Below are positions 6,084 to 12,428 of a DNA stretch of 12,428 bases, one piece after another. The notes below the pieces were generated by a model. The model saw only the letters and a program-made list of their open reading frames with translations, was not told the origin of the DNA and did no database searches. Source of the DNA: Candidatus Aenigmatarchaeota archaeon (GTDB lineage Archaea > Aenigmatarchaeota > Aenigmatarchaeia > QMZS01); the NCBI GenBank assembly GCA_003663355.1, contig QMZV01000015.1:1-12428 (forward strand), given 5' to 3'. Every line of letters starts with the position of its first letter. Position 1 is the stretch's first letter. The translations under genes and the position numbers were made by a program.

Positions 6084-6671
6084 ATGGACCAAATAGAAAA
6101 AGCAGTCAAAATTCTGGAAATCGGTGGAATAATTGCTTATCCAACAGAAACGGTTTATGGATTAGGAGCAAATATTTTCAACGAGTTGGCAATAAGAAGA
6201 ATTTTTGAAATTAAAAGAAGACCAATAAATAAACCAATTTCTGTTGCAGTTTCGAGTTTTAAAATGTTGGAGAGTATTGCTTGTGTTTCTTTAGAAAATA
6301 GAAAAATTATTAGGAAATTGCTTCCTGGACCAATAACAATAATTTTGCCAAAGAATGAAATTGTTTCATCTTTATTGACTGGAGGAACCGATTTTATTGG
6401 AATTAGATTTCCTGAAAACAAAACTGCGAAAGATATAATTGAAAAAGCTGGGTTTCCAATAACAGCAACATCAGCAAACTTTTCTGGAGAAAAAGAAATC
6501 ACAGAGGCAAAAGATATAAATCTAAATGTGGATTTTATTGTTAATGGAAACTGCAAATACAAAAAATCTTCAACTATTTTAGACTTGGTTGAAAGGAGAA
6601 TTTTGAGAGAAGGTGCCGGAATTGAGAAAGTTAGAGAGATTTTATACTTAAAAGAGAAATTAGAAAAATAA
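6084..6671 (+). CDS. tsaC: Threonylcarbamoyl-AMP synthase (TsaC/YrdC type)
   Basis: Makes threonylcarbamoyl-AMP from threonine, bicarbonate and ATP, the first step of t6A synthesis at position 37 of tRNAs reading ANN codons. With the start at ATG 6084 the protein has 195 residues and a single YrdC domain, without the C-terminal Sua5 extension. Motifs: YPTETVYGLGAN (19-30), KRRPINKP (44-51), LLPGPITIIL (79-88), GIRFPEN (106-112), ATSANFSG (128-135), and SSTILDL near the C-terminus before REGAGIEKV. The frame stays open upstream to a TTG at 5997, which would add 29 hydrophobic residues unlike anything in the family; I reject that start. It leads a tight cluster with a 4-base gap to the next gene. 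The transfer steps need the Kae1/Bud32 (KEOPS) complex, encoded elsewhere. Confidence 0.92.
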   Translation: MDQIEKAVKILEIGGIIAYPTETVYGLGANIFNELAIRRIFEIKRRPINKPISVAVSSFKMLESIACVSLENRKIIRKLLPGPITIILPKNEIVSSLLTGGTDFIGIRFPENKTAKDIIEKAGFPITATSANFSGEKEITEAKDINLNVDFIVNGNCKYKKSSTILDLVERRILREGAGIEKVREILYLKEKLEK

Positions 6672-6675
6672 GATT

Positions 6676-6885
6676 ATGAGAGAAGAACATTTGATAGAGA
6701 TAAAAAGATGGGCAGAATTCGTAAGAACCCATAAAAGAGAAGAATGGAAACCACAGATAAAGTCATTAATTGATTCACAAATAATCATTGCGAACAGATT
6801 TTATAAAAGATTGGCAAGAACAAATAATGGCAAAGAAAAAATCAAGAAACTGATAGAGAACAGGATAAGAAATATAAAAAAATAA
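6676..6885 (+). CDS. Small helical hypothetical protein
   Basis: A 69-residue, strongly basic, probably all-helical protein with no motif I recognise. Notable parts are WAEFVRTHKREEWKPQIKSLIDSQ and ANRFYKRLARTNNGKEKIKKL. The gene starts 4 bases after the tsaC stop and ends 7 bases before the Nudix start, with neighbours on the same strand, so it is almost certainly co-transcribed. Composition (many Lys, Arg and Glu, few small residues) fits the other genes and argues for a real protein. RNA binding is possible given the charge and company, but that is a guess. Confidence 0.6.
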   Translation: MREEHLIEIKRWAEFVRTHKREEWKPQIKSLIDSQIIIANRFYKRLARTNNGKEKIKKLIENRIRNIKK

Positions 6886-6892
6886 ATCTATT

Positions 6893-7375
6893 ATGGCCTT
6901 TCCTTTACCTGTTGTAATTTCTGCTTTAGTCCAGAACGATAAAATCCTTCTTATTAAAAGAATTAGAGGAGAATATGTCGGTCTTTTTGGCTTGCCTGGT
7001 GGGAAAATTGAAAAAGAAGAACATTTATCTGAAGCAGCAAAAAGAGAAATATTAGAAGAATCCGGAATTGAATCTTCTTTTAAAAATTATTTAGGATTTG
7101 TTTCAGAACATTTAATTGAAAATGGAAAAATTCTCCAACATTTTTTATTGCACATTTGCGAACTCGAGCCAAAAACTACAGAAATTTTAAATGATTCTGA
7201 AGGAAAATTAGATTGGTTTCATTTAAATCATCTTCCTAATTTTAAAGAAAAAATCATTCCCAGTGACTTTCTAATTATTGAAAAAATTGTTAAAAATAAA
7301 GAGGGAAACTATTTTAATTGTATTCTTGAGAAATCTGGGGACAACTATTTTCTGAAAAAATTTGAGTCCTTTTAA
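6893..7375 (+). CDS. Nudix hydrolase
   Basis: A 160-residue Nudix-fold pyrophosphohydrolase cleaving a nucleoside diphosphate linked to another moiety (substrate not predictable). The Nudix box is perfect: Gly37-x5-Glu43-x7-Arg51-Glu52-x2-Glu55-Glu56-x-Gly58, with GLPGGKIEKEEHLSEAAKRE visible across residues 33-52; the Glu residues bind magnesium. The N-terminal strand VVISALVQNDKILLIKR is typical of MutT/ADP-ribose-type members. The C-terminal 50 residues (FKEKIIPSDFLIIEKIVKN and after) fit the final helix plus a short beta hairpin. It is third in the tsaC cluster; a housecleaning role on damaged nucleotides or a cofactor is the usual expectation. Confidence 0.9.
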   Translation: MAFPLPVVISALVQNDKILLIKRIRGEYVGLFGLPGGKIEKEEHLSEAAKREILEESGIESSFKNYLGFVSEHLIENGKILQHFLLHICELEPKTTEILNDSEGKLDWFHLNHLPNFKEKIIPSDFLIIEKIVKNKEGNYFNCILEKSGDNYFLKKFESF

Positions 7376-7401
7376 ATAATTTTAATAAATATTATTATAC
7401 T

Positions 7402-7420
7402 CCGTATTTTTACGGTTTTA
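7402..7420 (+). terminator. Small hairpin with T-rich tail after the Nudix gene
   Basis: CCGTA (7402-7406) pairs with TACGG (7411-7415) across a TTTT loop, followed by TTTTA. The stem is only 5 bp. It lies 27 bases after the Nudix stop and could end the tsaC operon transcript, but archaeal termination relies more on T-tracts than on hairpins. The overlapping AAAAAGTATATTT (7420-7432) could be the TATA box of the next gene. Confidence 0.3.
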
Positions 7421-7468
7421 AAAAGTATATTTGAATTTAATGAACCGTGTTGCAGCCTTTTAGATAAG

Positions 7469-9328
7469 ATGGATTATATAAAAATAGTTAGGGAGAGTTT
7501 TCCTGAATTATCAGATGCGAGAATCCATTATGAGGGAAGTAAAATTGTTATCTACACAAGAAACAAGAATTTTTTTCTGGTTCAGGATGAGAAGATTAAA
7601 GAAATTGTAGAGAAAATAAAGAAAAGAATAGAAATAAGAATAGAACCTGATTCTTTACTTCAAACAGATTTAGCAATTAAGAAAATCAAAGAAATCATCC
7701 CAAAAGAAGCTGAAGTTTCAGAAATCTATTTTGAACCAGATTTTTCAAGGGTGATTATAGAGGTCAGACATCCTCAAATTGCTATTGGAGAACGGGGAGA
7801 AGTTGTAAGAAGAATTAAAAAAGAAACATTCTGGATTCCTTTGGTTCAAAGAGTTGCAACTCCAAAATCTCCTTATGTAGAGGCAATCAGAAAGACTCTA
7901 TTTAAATCCTCTAGTTTTAGAAAAAGATTTTTAAACAATATTGGAAAAAAAATTTATTTAACAGAACCAAAAGAAACGAAATATGCAAGGGTGATTGCTT
8001 TAGGTGGTTGCAGAGAGGTTGGAAGAAGCTGTTTTTTATTGCAGACGCCAAATTCAAATGTATTGCTTGATTGCGGCATTTCTACTGGAGTTACAGGAGA
8101 AGACCAGTATCCAATTTTCTTGCAAGATTTTGATATAGATTCTTTGGATGCAATAGTTCTTAGCCATGCACATTTAGATCATGCAGGTTTTATTCCTTAC
8201 TTGTATAAAATAGGGTATAAAGGTCCTCTTTACTGCACAGAGCCTACAAGAGAGCTTGCTGCTTTATTGCAAACTGATACAATTCAATTAATGCAAAAAG
8301 AAACAGGAAAAAGTTTATATACAAGTTCTGACATAAAGAAAATGATAAAATATGCTATTCCATTAAAATATAAAGAAGTTACTGATATTACTTCTGATAT
8401 TAGATTGATTTTTGAAAATGCGGGTCATTTGTTGGGGAGTGCAATTTCTCATTTTAATATTGCAAATGGAAAGGAAAATTTAATTTATACAGGAGATATA
8501 AAATATTCTGTTTCAAACCTTCTTGACCCTGCTTTCACACAATTTTTGAGATGCGAAAGTTTAATAATAGAAAGCACTTATGGCGGTCCTAATGATTTAA
8601 CACCAAGATTGGAAGATGCAGAAAAAGAGTTAATTTCTATTATTGAAGAGACAAGTAAAAGAGGCGGAAAAATATTGATTCCTAGCTTTGCTGTTGGAAG
8701 AGGCCAAGAGTTAATGGTTATTTTTGAAAAATATAATATAGAGTTGCCAATTTATATTGATGGAATGATTTTTGATGCAAGTTCTATTCATTCAACCTAT
8801 CCAAAATATCTTGCCTATAATTTGCAAAGGAAGATTATTGATGAAAACAAGAATCCTTTTGAGTCCGATAGATTTATTCATGTTGCAAATTATAAAGAAA
8901 GAGAAGATATTTTAGAAGATGAAAATCCCTATATTGTTATTGCGACTTCTGGAATGATGAATGGTGGCCCTATCTTAGAGTATTTAAAAAAGTTTGGTCC
9001 TGACAAAAAAAATACATTAATTTTTGTTGGATACCAGGCGCATGGAACCCTTGGGAACAAAATACAGCAAGGATATAAAGAGATAGAATTGCCAAATGGA
9101 GAAAAACTCCAGATTAATCTTGAAGTTAGAACTTTGAATGGTCTCTCCGGCCATTCTGATAGAAAACAACTTTTAAATTTTATCGGACATTTGAAAGAGA
9201 AACCAAAAAGAGTTCTTGTGGTTCATGGAGAAGAATCAAAAGCTTTAAGTCTTTCAGGAGCTATTCAAAAGATATTCAACATTGAATGCTATGCTCCTAT
9301 GAATTTGGAGGCTTTTAGATTTATATAA
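7469..9328 (+). CDS. fttA: Transcription termination factor aCPSF1/FttA (KH beta-CASP ribonuclease)
   Basis: The archaeal CPSF73-like endonuclease/exonuclease that cuts nascent RNA at U-rich sites and terminates RNA polymerase. The order is two N-terminal KH-type domains (about 1-145; the second has GERG at 107-110 in IAIGERGEVVRRI), a metallo-beta-lactamase domain, an inserted beta-CASP domain and the C-terminal lactamase half. Zinc ligands are in HAHLDH (233-238), His320 (ENAGHLLGS), Asp343 (YTGDIKYS) and His586 (VVHGEES). Glu368 (IIESTYGG) is motif A and His562 (LSGHSD), the expected general acid, is motif B. All catalytic residues are present, and 619 residues is close to the usual length of about 635. 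It follows the Nudix gene by 93 bp and precedes uS15 by 40 bp; a TATA-like TTAAAAAGTATA near 7418-7429 gives it a probable own promoter. Transcription-translation grouping with uS15 is common. Confidence 0.96.
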   Translation: MDYIKIVRESFPELSDARIHYEGSKIVIYTRNKNFFLVQDEKIKEIVEKIKKRIEIRIEPDSLLQTDLAIKKIKEIIPKEAEVSEIYFEPDFSRVIIEVRHPQIAIGERGEVVRRIKKETFWIPLVQRVATPKSPYVEAIRKTLFKSSSFRKRFLNNIGKKIYLTEPKETKYARVIALGGCREVGRSCFLLQTPNSNVLLDCGISTGVTGEDQYPIFLQDFDIDSLDAIVLSHAHLDHAGFIPYLYKIGYKGPLYCTEPTRELAALLQTDTIQLMQKETGKSLYTSSDIKKMIKYAIPLKYKEVTDITSDIRLIFENAGHLLGSAISHFNIANGKENLIYTGDIKYSVSNLLDPAFTQFLRCESLIIESTYGGPNDLTPRLEDAEKELISIIEETSKRGGKILIPSFAVGRGQELMVIFEKYNIELPIYIDGMIFDASSIHSTYPKYLAYNLQRKIIDENKNPFESDRFIHVANYKEREDILEDENPYIVIATSGMMNGGPILEYLKKFGPDKKNTLIFVGYQAHGTLGNKIQQGYKEIELPNGEKLQINLEVRTLNGLSGHSDRKQLLNFIGHLKEKPKRVLVVHGEESKALSLSGAIQKIFNIECYAPMNLEAFRFI

Positions 9329-9352
9329 TTTAAAAATTCAAATCAAATAAAT

Positions 9353-9367
9353 AATTTTTTAATATTT
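9353..9367 (+). terminator. T-rich tract after fttA
   Basis: AATTTTTTAATATTT at 9353-9367 directly precedes the uS15 start. A T-tract of this kind in the RNA-like strand is the usual archaeal termination signal and the kind of U-rich site at which FttA acts, so it may partially end fttA transcripts. Read the other way, the AT-rich block also belongs to the uS15 promoter region (possible TATA AAATAAATAAT, 9344-9354). Confidence 0.3.
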
Positions 9368-9368
9368 T

Positions 9369-9824
9369 ATGGCAAGGATGTATGCAAGAAGAAAGGGAAA
9401 AAGCAGCTCAAAAAAAATTGTTAGAAATGTTGTTCCAGAATGGCAACCTTTAAAATCAGAAGAATTAATTAAAAAAATTATAGAGCTTAAAAAAGAAGGG
9501 AAAACAAATGCAGAGATTGGTTTAATTCTAAGAGATTTTTATGGTGTCCCATCTGTAAAACTCGCAACAGGAAAAAAACTTTCAAAAATTTTAGAGGAAC
9601 ATGGTTTCAAAGATGAATATCCTGAAGATTTGATGAATCTTTTTAAAAAAGCCATAAATTTGAGAAGGCATTTGAGCAAACACAAAAAAGATTTGCATCA
9701 TAAGAGAAGTTTGCAACTAATAGAATCAAAAATTAGGAGATTGGGAAAATATTATGTCAGAGAAAAAAAATTGCCAAAGGATTGGGGATATAAACCAGAA
9801 GAAGTAGAACTAATTCTCAAATAA
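9369..9824 (+). CDS. rps15: Small ribosomal subunit protein uS15 (archaeal S15)
   Basis: A 151-residue archaeal/eukaryotic-type S15, longer than the bacterial form because of an N-terminal extension. It binds the three-way junction of the 16S rRNA central domain early in 30S assembly. The opening MARMYARRKGKSSSKK is diagnostic, followed by VPEWQPLKSEEL (22-33), IIELKKEGKTNAEIGLILRD (37-56), YGVPSVKLATGKKLSKIL (58-75) and the conserved core HLSKHKKDLHHKRSLQLIES (101-120) with RRLGKYY (123-129). It is complete, with no Shine-Dalgarno site. It converges on eL43 with only 3 bases between the stop codons. Confidence 0.96.
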   Translation: MARMYARRKGKSSSKKIVRNVVPEWQPLKSEELIKKIIELKKEGKTNAEIGLILRDFYGVPSVKLATGKKLSKILEEHGFKDEYPEDLMNLFKKAINLRRHLSKHKKDLHHKRSLQLIESKIRRLGKYYVREKKLPKDWGYKPEEVELILK

Positions 9825-9827
9825 AAA

Positions 9828-10061
9828 TTATTTTTTAAAATCTGATTCTACGAATTCAAAAGCTCCTGAAGCAAATTTTGTTTTGCATCTTTTGCATTCC
9901 CAAATTCCAAAAGCAATTCTTTTCACAGATTTCTCTCTTGCGCAAACAGGACAATCATATTTTTTCTTAGAATTTTTGTATATTTTGTCATAGTTTTCTC
10001 TCAATTTTTTTCCATATCTTGCTCCAAATTTTCCTGATGCACCAACTTTCTTTGTTGCCAT
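9828..10061 (-). CDS. rpl37ae: Large ribosomal subunit protein eL43 (L37Ae)
   Basis: A 77-residue zinc-ribbon ribosomal protein of the 50S subunit. The opening MATKKVGASGKFGARYGKKL is the family hallmark. Zinc ligands are Cys37-x2-Cys40 (CPVC) and Cys56-x2-Cys59 (CKRC), with GIWECKRC typical of L37Ae. The frame is open upstream to a TTG at 10097 that would add 12 hydrophobic residues; the ATG at 10061 matches the family start and lies about 25 bases from a TATA-like TTTATAATATAT on this strand, so the mRNA is likely leaderless. The gene is isolated from other ribosomal genes except the convergent uS15. Confidence 0.95.
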   Translation of the reverse strand: MATKKVGASGKFGARYGKKLRENYDKIYKNSKKKYDCPVCAREKSVKRIAFGIWECKRCKTKFASGAFEFVESDFKK

Positions 10062-10072
10062 AATTGAAATAA

Positions 10073-10110
10073 TTTTATATATTATAAACAAATACAAATT
10101 ATATTAGGTG
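10073..10110. promoter_or_regulatory. Shared divergent promoter region with a ribosome-binding site on the plus side
   Basis: The AT block TTTTATATATTATAAA (10073-10088) can serve as a TATA box both ways. On the minus strand it lies about 25 bases before the eL43 ATG (10061). On the plus strand TTTTATAT predicts a start near 10103, just before AGGTG (10106-10110). AGGTG matches the archaeal anti-Shine-Dalgarno and sits 5 bases before the ATG at 10116; most genes here lack such a site. Confidence 0.45.
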
Positions 10111-10115
10111 TGAAA

Positions 10116-10187
10116 ATGGCAGCAAAGAAAAAAAAGACGGCTAAAAAGTCACCAAAGTCCAAGTCAAAACCAAAAAAGAAAAAATAA
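10116..10187 (+). CDS. Lysine-rich 23-residue peptide (possible micro-protein)
   Basis: A 23-codon frame starting MAAKKKKTAKKSPKSKSK and ending in a run of lysines; 13 of 23 residues are Lys and the rest are Ala, Ser, Thr and Pro. The composition resembles histone H1-like tails, so a nucleic-acid-binding role can be imagined but not shown. Support for a real gene: a well-spaced ribosome-binding site AGGTG 5 bases upstream, a TATA-like box at a suitable distance, and a T-rich tract (TTTTTTGTTTTTTT) directly after the stop. Against it: A-rich DNA easily encodes Lys, and on the minus strand the same A-runs form the T-tract expected after thrS. The Ala, Ser and Pro codons breaking up the A-runs are the best sign of selection on the peptide. 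Confidence 0.5.
   Translation: MAAKKKKTAKKSPKSKSKPKKKK
10170..10187 (-). terminator. T-tract downstream of thrS on the minus strand
   Basis: On the minus strand this reads TTATTTTTTCTTTTTTGG, two T-runs 29 or more bases past the thrS stop. It would end thrS transcripts. It overlaps the 3' end of the Lys-rich frame, whose Lys codons are its complement. Confidence 0.4.
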
Positions 10188-10202
10188 TTTTTTGTTTTTT
10201 TA
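10188..10202 (+). terminator. T-tract terminator after the Lys-rich frame
   Basis: The TTTTTTGTTTTTTTA run starts 1 base after the stop at 10187, a classical archaeal oligo-T termination signal. It lies 14 bases from the end of the convergent thrS gene. Confidence 0.55.
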
Positions 10203-10215
10203 ATTTTATTTTTAT

Positions 10216-12099
10216 TTATCCAACAAACTTTATCTGTTTCGAAACTTCTCTTTCAACAGGCAATGGTTTGAAAGGCATATCTTTTGTTCTATCCTTAACA
10301 AATTTTATTAACTCTTGAATTTTCATTCTTTTTACCTCTCCTGTTTCTCTAAACCTCACAGATAAATTTCCTTCTAGCTCTTTTTCTCCGAGAACAACAA
10401 TTAATGGAATCCAATTTACCTCAGCATCTCTAATTTTTTTCTCTACACTTTCTGCTCTGTCATCTATCTCAACCCTGATTTTTTCTTTTTCCAACTTGTT
10501 AGCAATCTCAGTTGCAAATTTTAAATATGAATCTGAGACCGGACATAATCTGATTTGTGTTGGGGAAAGCCATAAAGGAAGAGTAGGATTTTTTCCTTCT
10601 TTTTGTTCAATATATGCCTTTTCAAGCAAAGCATACATAACTCTCTCTATTGCACCACTCGGAGAAAGATGTAAAATTATAGGATATTGTTTCTTTCCTT
10701 CTTTATCAATATAAGTTATTTCATAATTTTTAGCATTTTCAATGTCAAACTGATCTGTTGTAAGAGTGGCTGCTTTTCCAAGAGCATCAACAAAATTCCA
10801 TTCATATTTGAATACAAAGTAAAAGAACTTATCTTCCCACATTTCAACAAGTGTTGGCTTTCCTATTTTTTTAATTAGGTCATGGACAAATTCTTTATTT
10901 TTCTCATAGAAATCCTTTACAATTCTTATTGCGAATTCAAAATCGTTTTCAACAGTTAGGCCAATTCCCTCTTGAATTTCTTTTGAAAGTTCAAATCTTT
11001 TTATCATTTCTGATTTTGCTTCTTCCATATCTTTACAGAAAGCATGGCAGTCAGGCATTGTAAAAGACCTCAATCTTTTCAGACCTGCGAGTTCTCCTCT
11101 TTGTTCAACTCTAAAACTGTATTTTGTCATCTCATATAATCTTAGAGGCAAATTTTTGTAAGAAATATTGGCATCGTGAGCTATCAGAAACTGACCAAAA
11201 CAGGCAGCAAATCTTAAAAAAACTTTTTTATTTGGTGTTTCAATTATATATTGTCTTGCAGGAAACCGATTTAGGTATTTTTTCAATGTTTTATGATTAA
11301 AATCATACATTATCGGTGTTTCCACTTCCATTGCTCCATAATTTAGTATTTTCATTGTTACCCATTCCTCAATCAATGATTTAATCAACCTTCCTTTTGG
11401 ATAAAATCTAAAATTTCCTGGGTCGCTTGCTGGCTCGTAATCTGCAAGTTCAAGTTTTCTCATCAGTTTTATATGCGGAGGCTCTTTATCAACAAGCCTG
11501 TTTTTTTGCATTTCATATCTAACTAATTTTTCAAGGTTTTTATATTTTGAAAAATCAAATCCAATCAATTTTCCATCTTCTATTTTTATTTCATTTATTT
11601 TCCCATCTATGTCAAAAATATAAAATTTTGATTTTATTGTTTCCTCTTTTTTTAAAGCATCTGGAATTTCTTCTTTTTTATCCGAGGTGACAACTCTGCT
11701 CAGTTCTGCTAAAGGATGTCCTTTGCATTCTAATTCAAAACTTTTGTAAAACCCGAAAGGAGCTTTATAAACCTCAAATTCAAGTTTCAATTTTTCTTCT
11801 AAACTTTTTTCAATCTCTAAAGCAATATCCTTTGATGCAGGTTTGCTTCCAAAGAGTAAATGAACATAAGGATAAAGCACAATTTTTTTCTCTTTTATCT
11901 GATTTGCAACATCTTTAATCTCCTTAAAAGAATTTTCAGCAATTTTTTCAACATTTTCATCTCCTTCCTCAGCAGCCCAGAAAACAACCAAGCATTCCTT
12001 AATTTTTCTCTCTTTTTCTTTTGGCATCTCAACATCTTTCAATGCTTTTTTTGTAATTTTATATTCCAGTTTGTTTGAGTGGATTAGTAGGAGTTTCAT
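10216..12099 (-). CDS. thrS: Threonyl-tRNA synthetase, archaeal type with N-terminal editing domain
   Basis: A 627-residue class II synthetase. Residues 1-140 are the archaeal D-aminoacyl-tRNA deacylase-like domain (MKLLLIHSNKLEYKITKKAL; YPYVHLLFGSKPA at 76-88; KAPFGFYKSFELECKGHPLA) that removes mischarged serine. The catalytic core follows: SDPGNFRFYPKGRLI (225-239), the zinc ligands Cys300 (RFAACFGQF), His352 (PDCHAFC) and His477 (ILHLSPSG), motif 2 around YSFRVEQRGELAGLKRLRSF (327-346) and motif 3 GAIERVMYALLE (482-493). The C-terminal anticodon-binding domain begins about 514 (TQIRLCPVSDSY, then VEIDDRAESVEKKIRDAE). All parts are on one chain, unlike the split forms of some Crenarchaeota. 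The ATG at 12099 matches the family start. A TATA-like CTTAAACT near 12132 gives a short leader. Confidence 0.97.
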   Translation of the reverse strand: MKLLLIHSNKLEYKITKKALKDVEMPKEKERKIKECLVVFWAAEEGDENVEKIAENSFKEIKDVANQIKEKKIVLYPYVHLLFGSKPASKDIALEIEKSLEEKLKLEFEVYKAPFGFYKSFELECKGHPLAELSRVVTSDKKEEIPDALKKEETIKSKFYIFDIDGKINEIKIEDGKLIGFDFSKYKNLEKLVRYEMQKNRLVDKEPPHIKLMRKLELADYEPASDPGNFRFYPKGRLIKSLIEEWVTMKILNYGAMEVETPIMYDFNHKTLKKYLNRFPARQYIIETPNKKVFLRFAACFGQFLIAHDANISYKNLPLRLYEMTKYSFRVEQRGELAGLKRLRSFTMPDCHAFCKDMEEAKSEMIKRFELSKEIQEGIGLTVENDFEFAIRIVKDFYEKNKEFVHDLIKKIGKPTLVEMWEDKFFYFVFKYEWNFVDALGKAATLTTDQFDIENAKNYEITYIDKEGKKQYPIILHLSPSGAIERVMYALLEKAYIEQKEGKNPTLPLWLSPTQIRLCPVSDSYLKFATEIANKLEKEKIRVEIDDRAESVEKKIRDAEVNWIPLIVVLGEKELEGNLSVRFRETGEVKRMKIQELIKFVKDRTKDMPFKPLPVEREVSKQIKFVG

Positions 12100-12131
12100 A
12101 AATTTATCTATTTTTTAAAGAAAGGAAGTTT

Positions 12132-12142
12132 AAGAAAAAAAG
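12132..12142 (-). terminator. T-tract after the Cys-rich gene
   Basis: The minus strand reads CTTTTTTTCTT, 14-24 bases after the TGA of the Cys-rich gene and before thrS. It is a plausible oligo-T terminator separating the two minus-strand genes. Confidence 0.45.
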
Positions 12143-12155
12143 TTATGAAATATTT

Positions 12156-12428
12156 TCATTCGCATTTTAAGTCTGAGTTACACCAACCATTAATACAATT
12201 GTAATTACAACTTCCACCAGGAAAACAAGAGTGCACACCACCTTGTTTTACACAAATTCCTTTAGAACATCCTTTATCACAACCGCTATGAATATAGCTT
12301 ATACGTCTACACCATAGTCCTGTCTCACATTCTATACTACCTTCACTACCTACATCACCTCCTTTATCACAGCATTCTCCTTTCCCAGCAAATGATGGGG
12401 TAGGTGATGAAGAACTTCCACCTCCAGA
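12156..12428 (-). CDS. Cysteine-rich, probably extracellular protein (C-terminal part; 5' end beyond window)
   Basis: The last 90 residues of a protein whose start lies past the right edge. It opens with a low-complexity linker (SGGGSSSSPTPS, 1-12) like those between domains of surface proteins. The rest is a compact domain with 12 cysteines (fragment positions 19, 20, 34, 40, 50, 54, 59, 68, 74, 78, 83, 89) rich in Gly, Asp and Asn. Short repeating themes are CETGLWC/CINGWC and CDKGGD/CDKGC. Such density with few charged helices suggests a disulfide-stabilised fold rather than a zinc site, so secretion or surface display is likely, with the signal peptide in the missing part. Spacing resembles small knottin-like domains, but I do not recognise a family. 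The frame is open over the full 91 codons. Confidence 0.7.
   Translation of the reverse strand, partial: SGGGSSSSPTPSFAGKGECCDKGGDVGSEGSIECETGLWCRRISYIHSGCDKGCSKGICVKQGGVHSCFPGGSCNYNCINGWCNSDLKCE

Noticed and set aside
7433..7468. A regulatory RNA element in the fttA leader (AACCGTGTTGCAGCC)
   Set aside because: The leader is under 40 bases, and no stable stem beyond the 5-bp hairpin at 7402-7415 is visible.
10062..10097. TTG-initiated extension of eL43 adding 12 residues
   Set aside because: The family starts at MATKKVGASGKFG, and the extension overlaps the promoter.

Overview
The window is a dense, visibly AT-rich stretch of an archaeal chromosome. Archaeal markers are the two-KH beta-CASP termination nuclease aCPSF1/FttA, a threonyl-tRNA synthetase with the archaeal D-aminoacyl-deacylase-like editing domain, and ribosomal proteins eL32, eL43 and archaeal-length uS15. 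Promoters look archaeal too: TATA-like boxes about 25 bases before short or absent leaders, and almost no Shine-Dalgarno sites. Ribosomal genes standing alone instead of in their usual operons, very short spacers and many small proteins suggest a DPANN-type lineage (Woesearchaeota, Pacearchaeota or Nanoarchaeota-like). The archaeal assignment is well supported; the lineage is inference.

Layout. 1-538: a HEPN-domain protein preceded by a 13-bp direct repeat. 535-2321 (minus): a two-gene ABC-2 exporter with a 4-bp stop/start overlap. 2396-2716: eL32, divergent from the exporter. 2780-3315: a collapsed insertion sequence with 34-bp inverted ends around an internally deleted, frame-broken DDE transposase. 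3412-4350: an unrecognised membrane protein with an HExxH metallopeptidase motif. 4355-5602 (minus): seryl-tRNA synthetase. 5682-5960: a small four-cysteine protein. 6084-7375: a probable operon of tsaC, a 69-residue helical protein and a Nudix hydrolase. 7469-9328: fttA. 9369-9824: uS15. 9828-10061 (minus): eL43. 10116-10187: a 23-codon lysine-rich reading frame with its own ribosome-binding site. 10216-12099 (minus): threonyl-tRNA synthetase. 12156-12428 (minus): the C-terminal end of a cysteine-rich, probably extracellular protein running off the window.

Most of the window is translation machinery: two tRNA synthetases, t6A synthesis and three ribosomal proteins, plus the main archaeal termination factor. 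The accessory part is 2717-4350 (dead IS and metallopeptidase), the HEPN gene at the left edge and the Cys-rich protein at the right edge. I find no CRISPR array, tRNA, rRNA or recognisable defence cassette. The least explained items are the lysine-rich micro-ORF, the Cys-rich domain and the HEFQH membrane protein. The only stretch over 300 bases without an intact gene is 2717-3411, which is occupied by the IS remnant.
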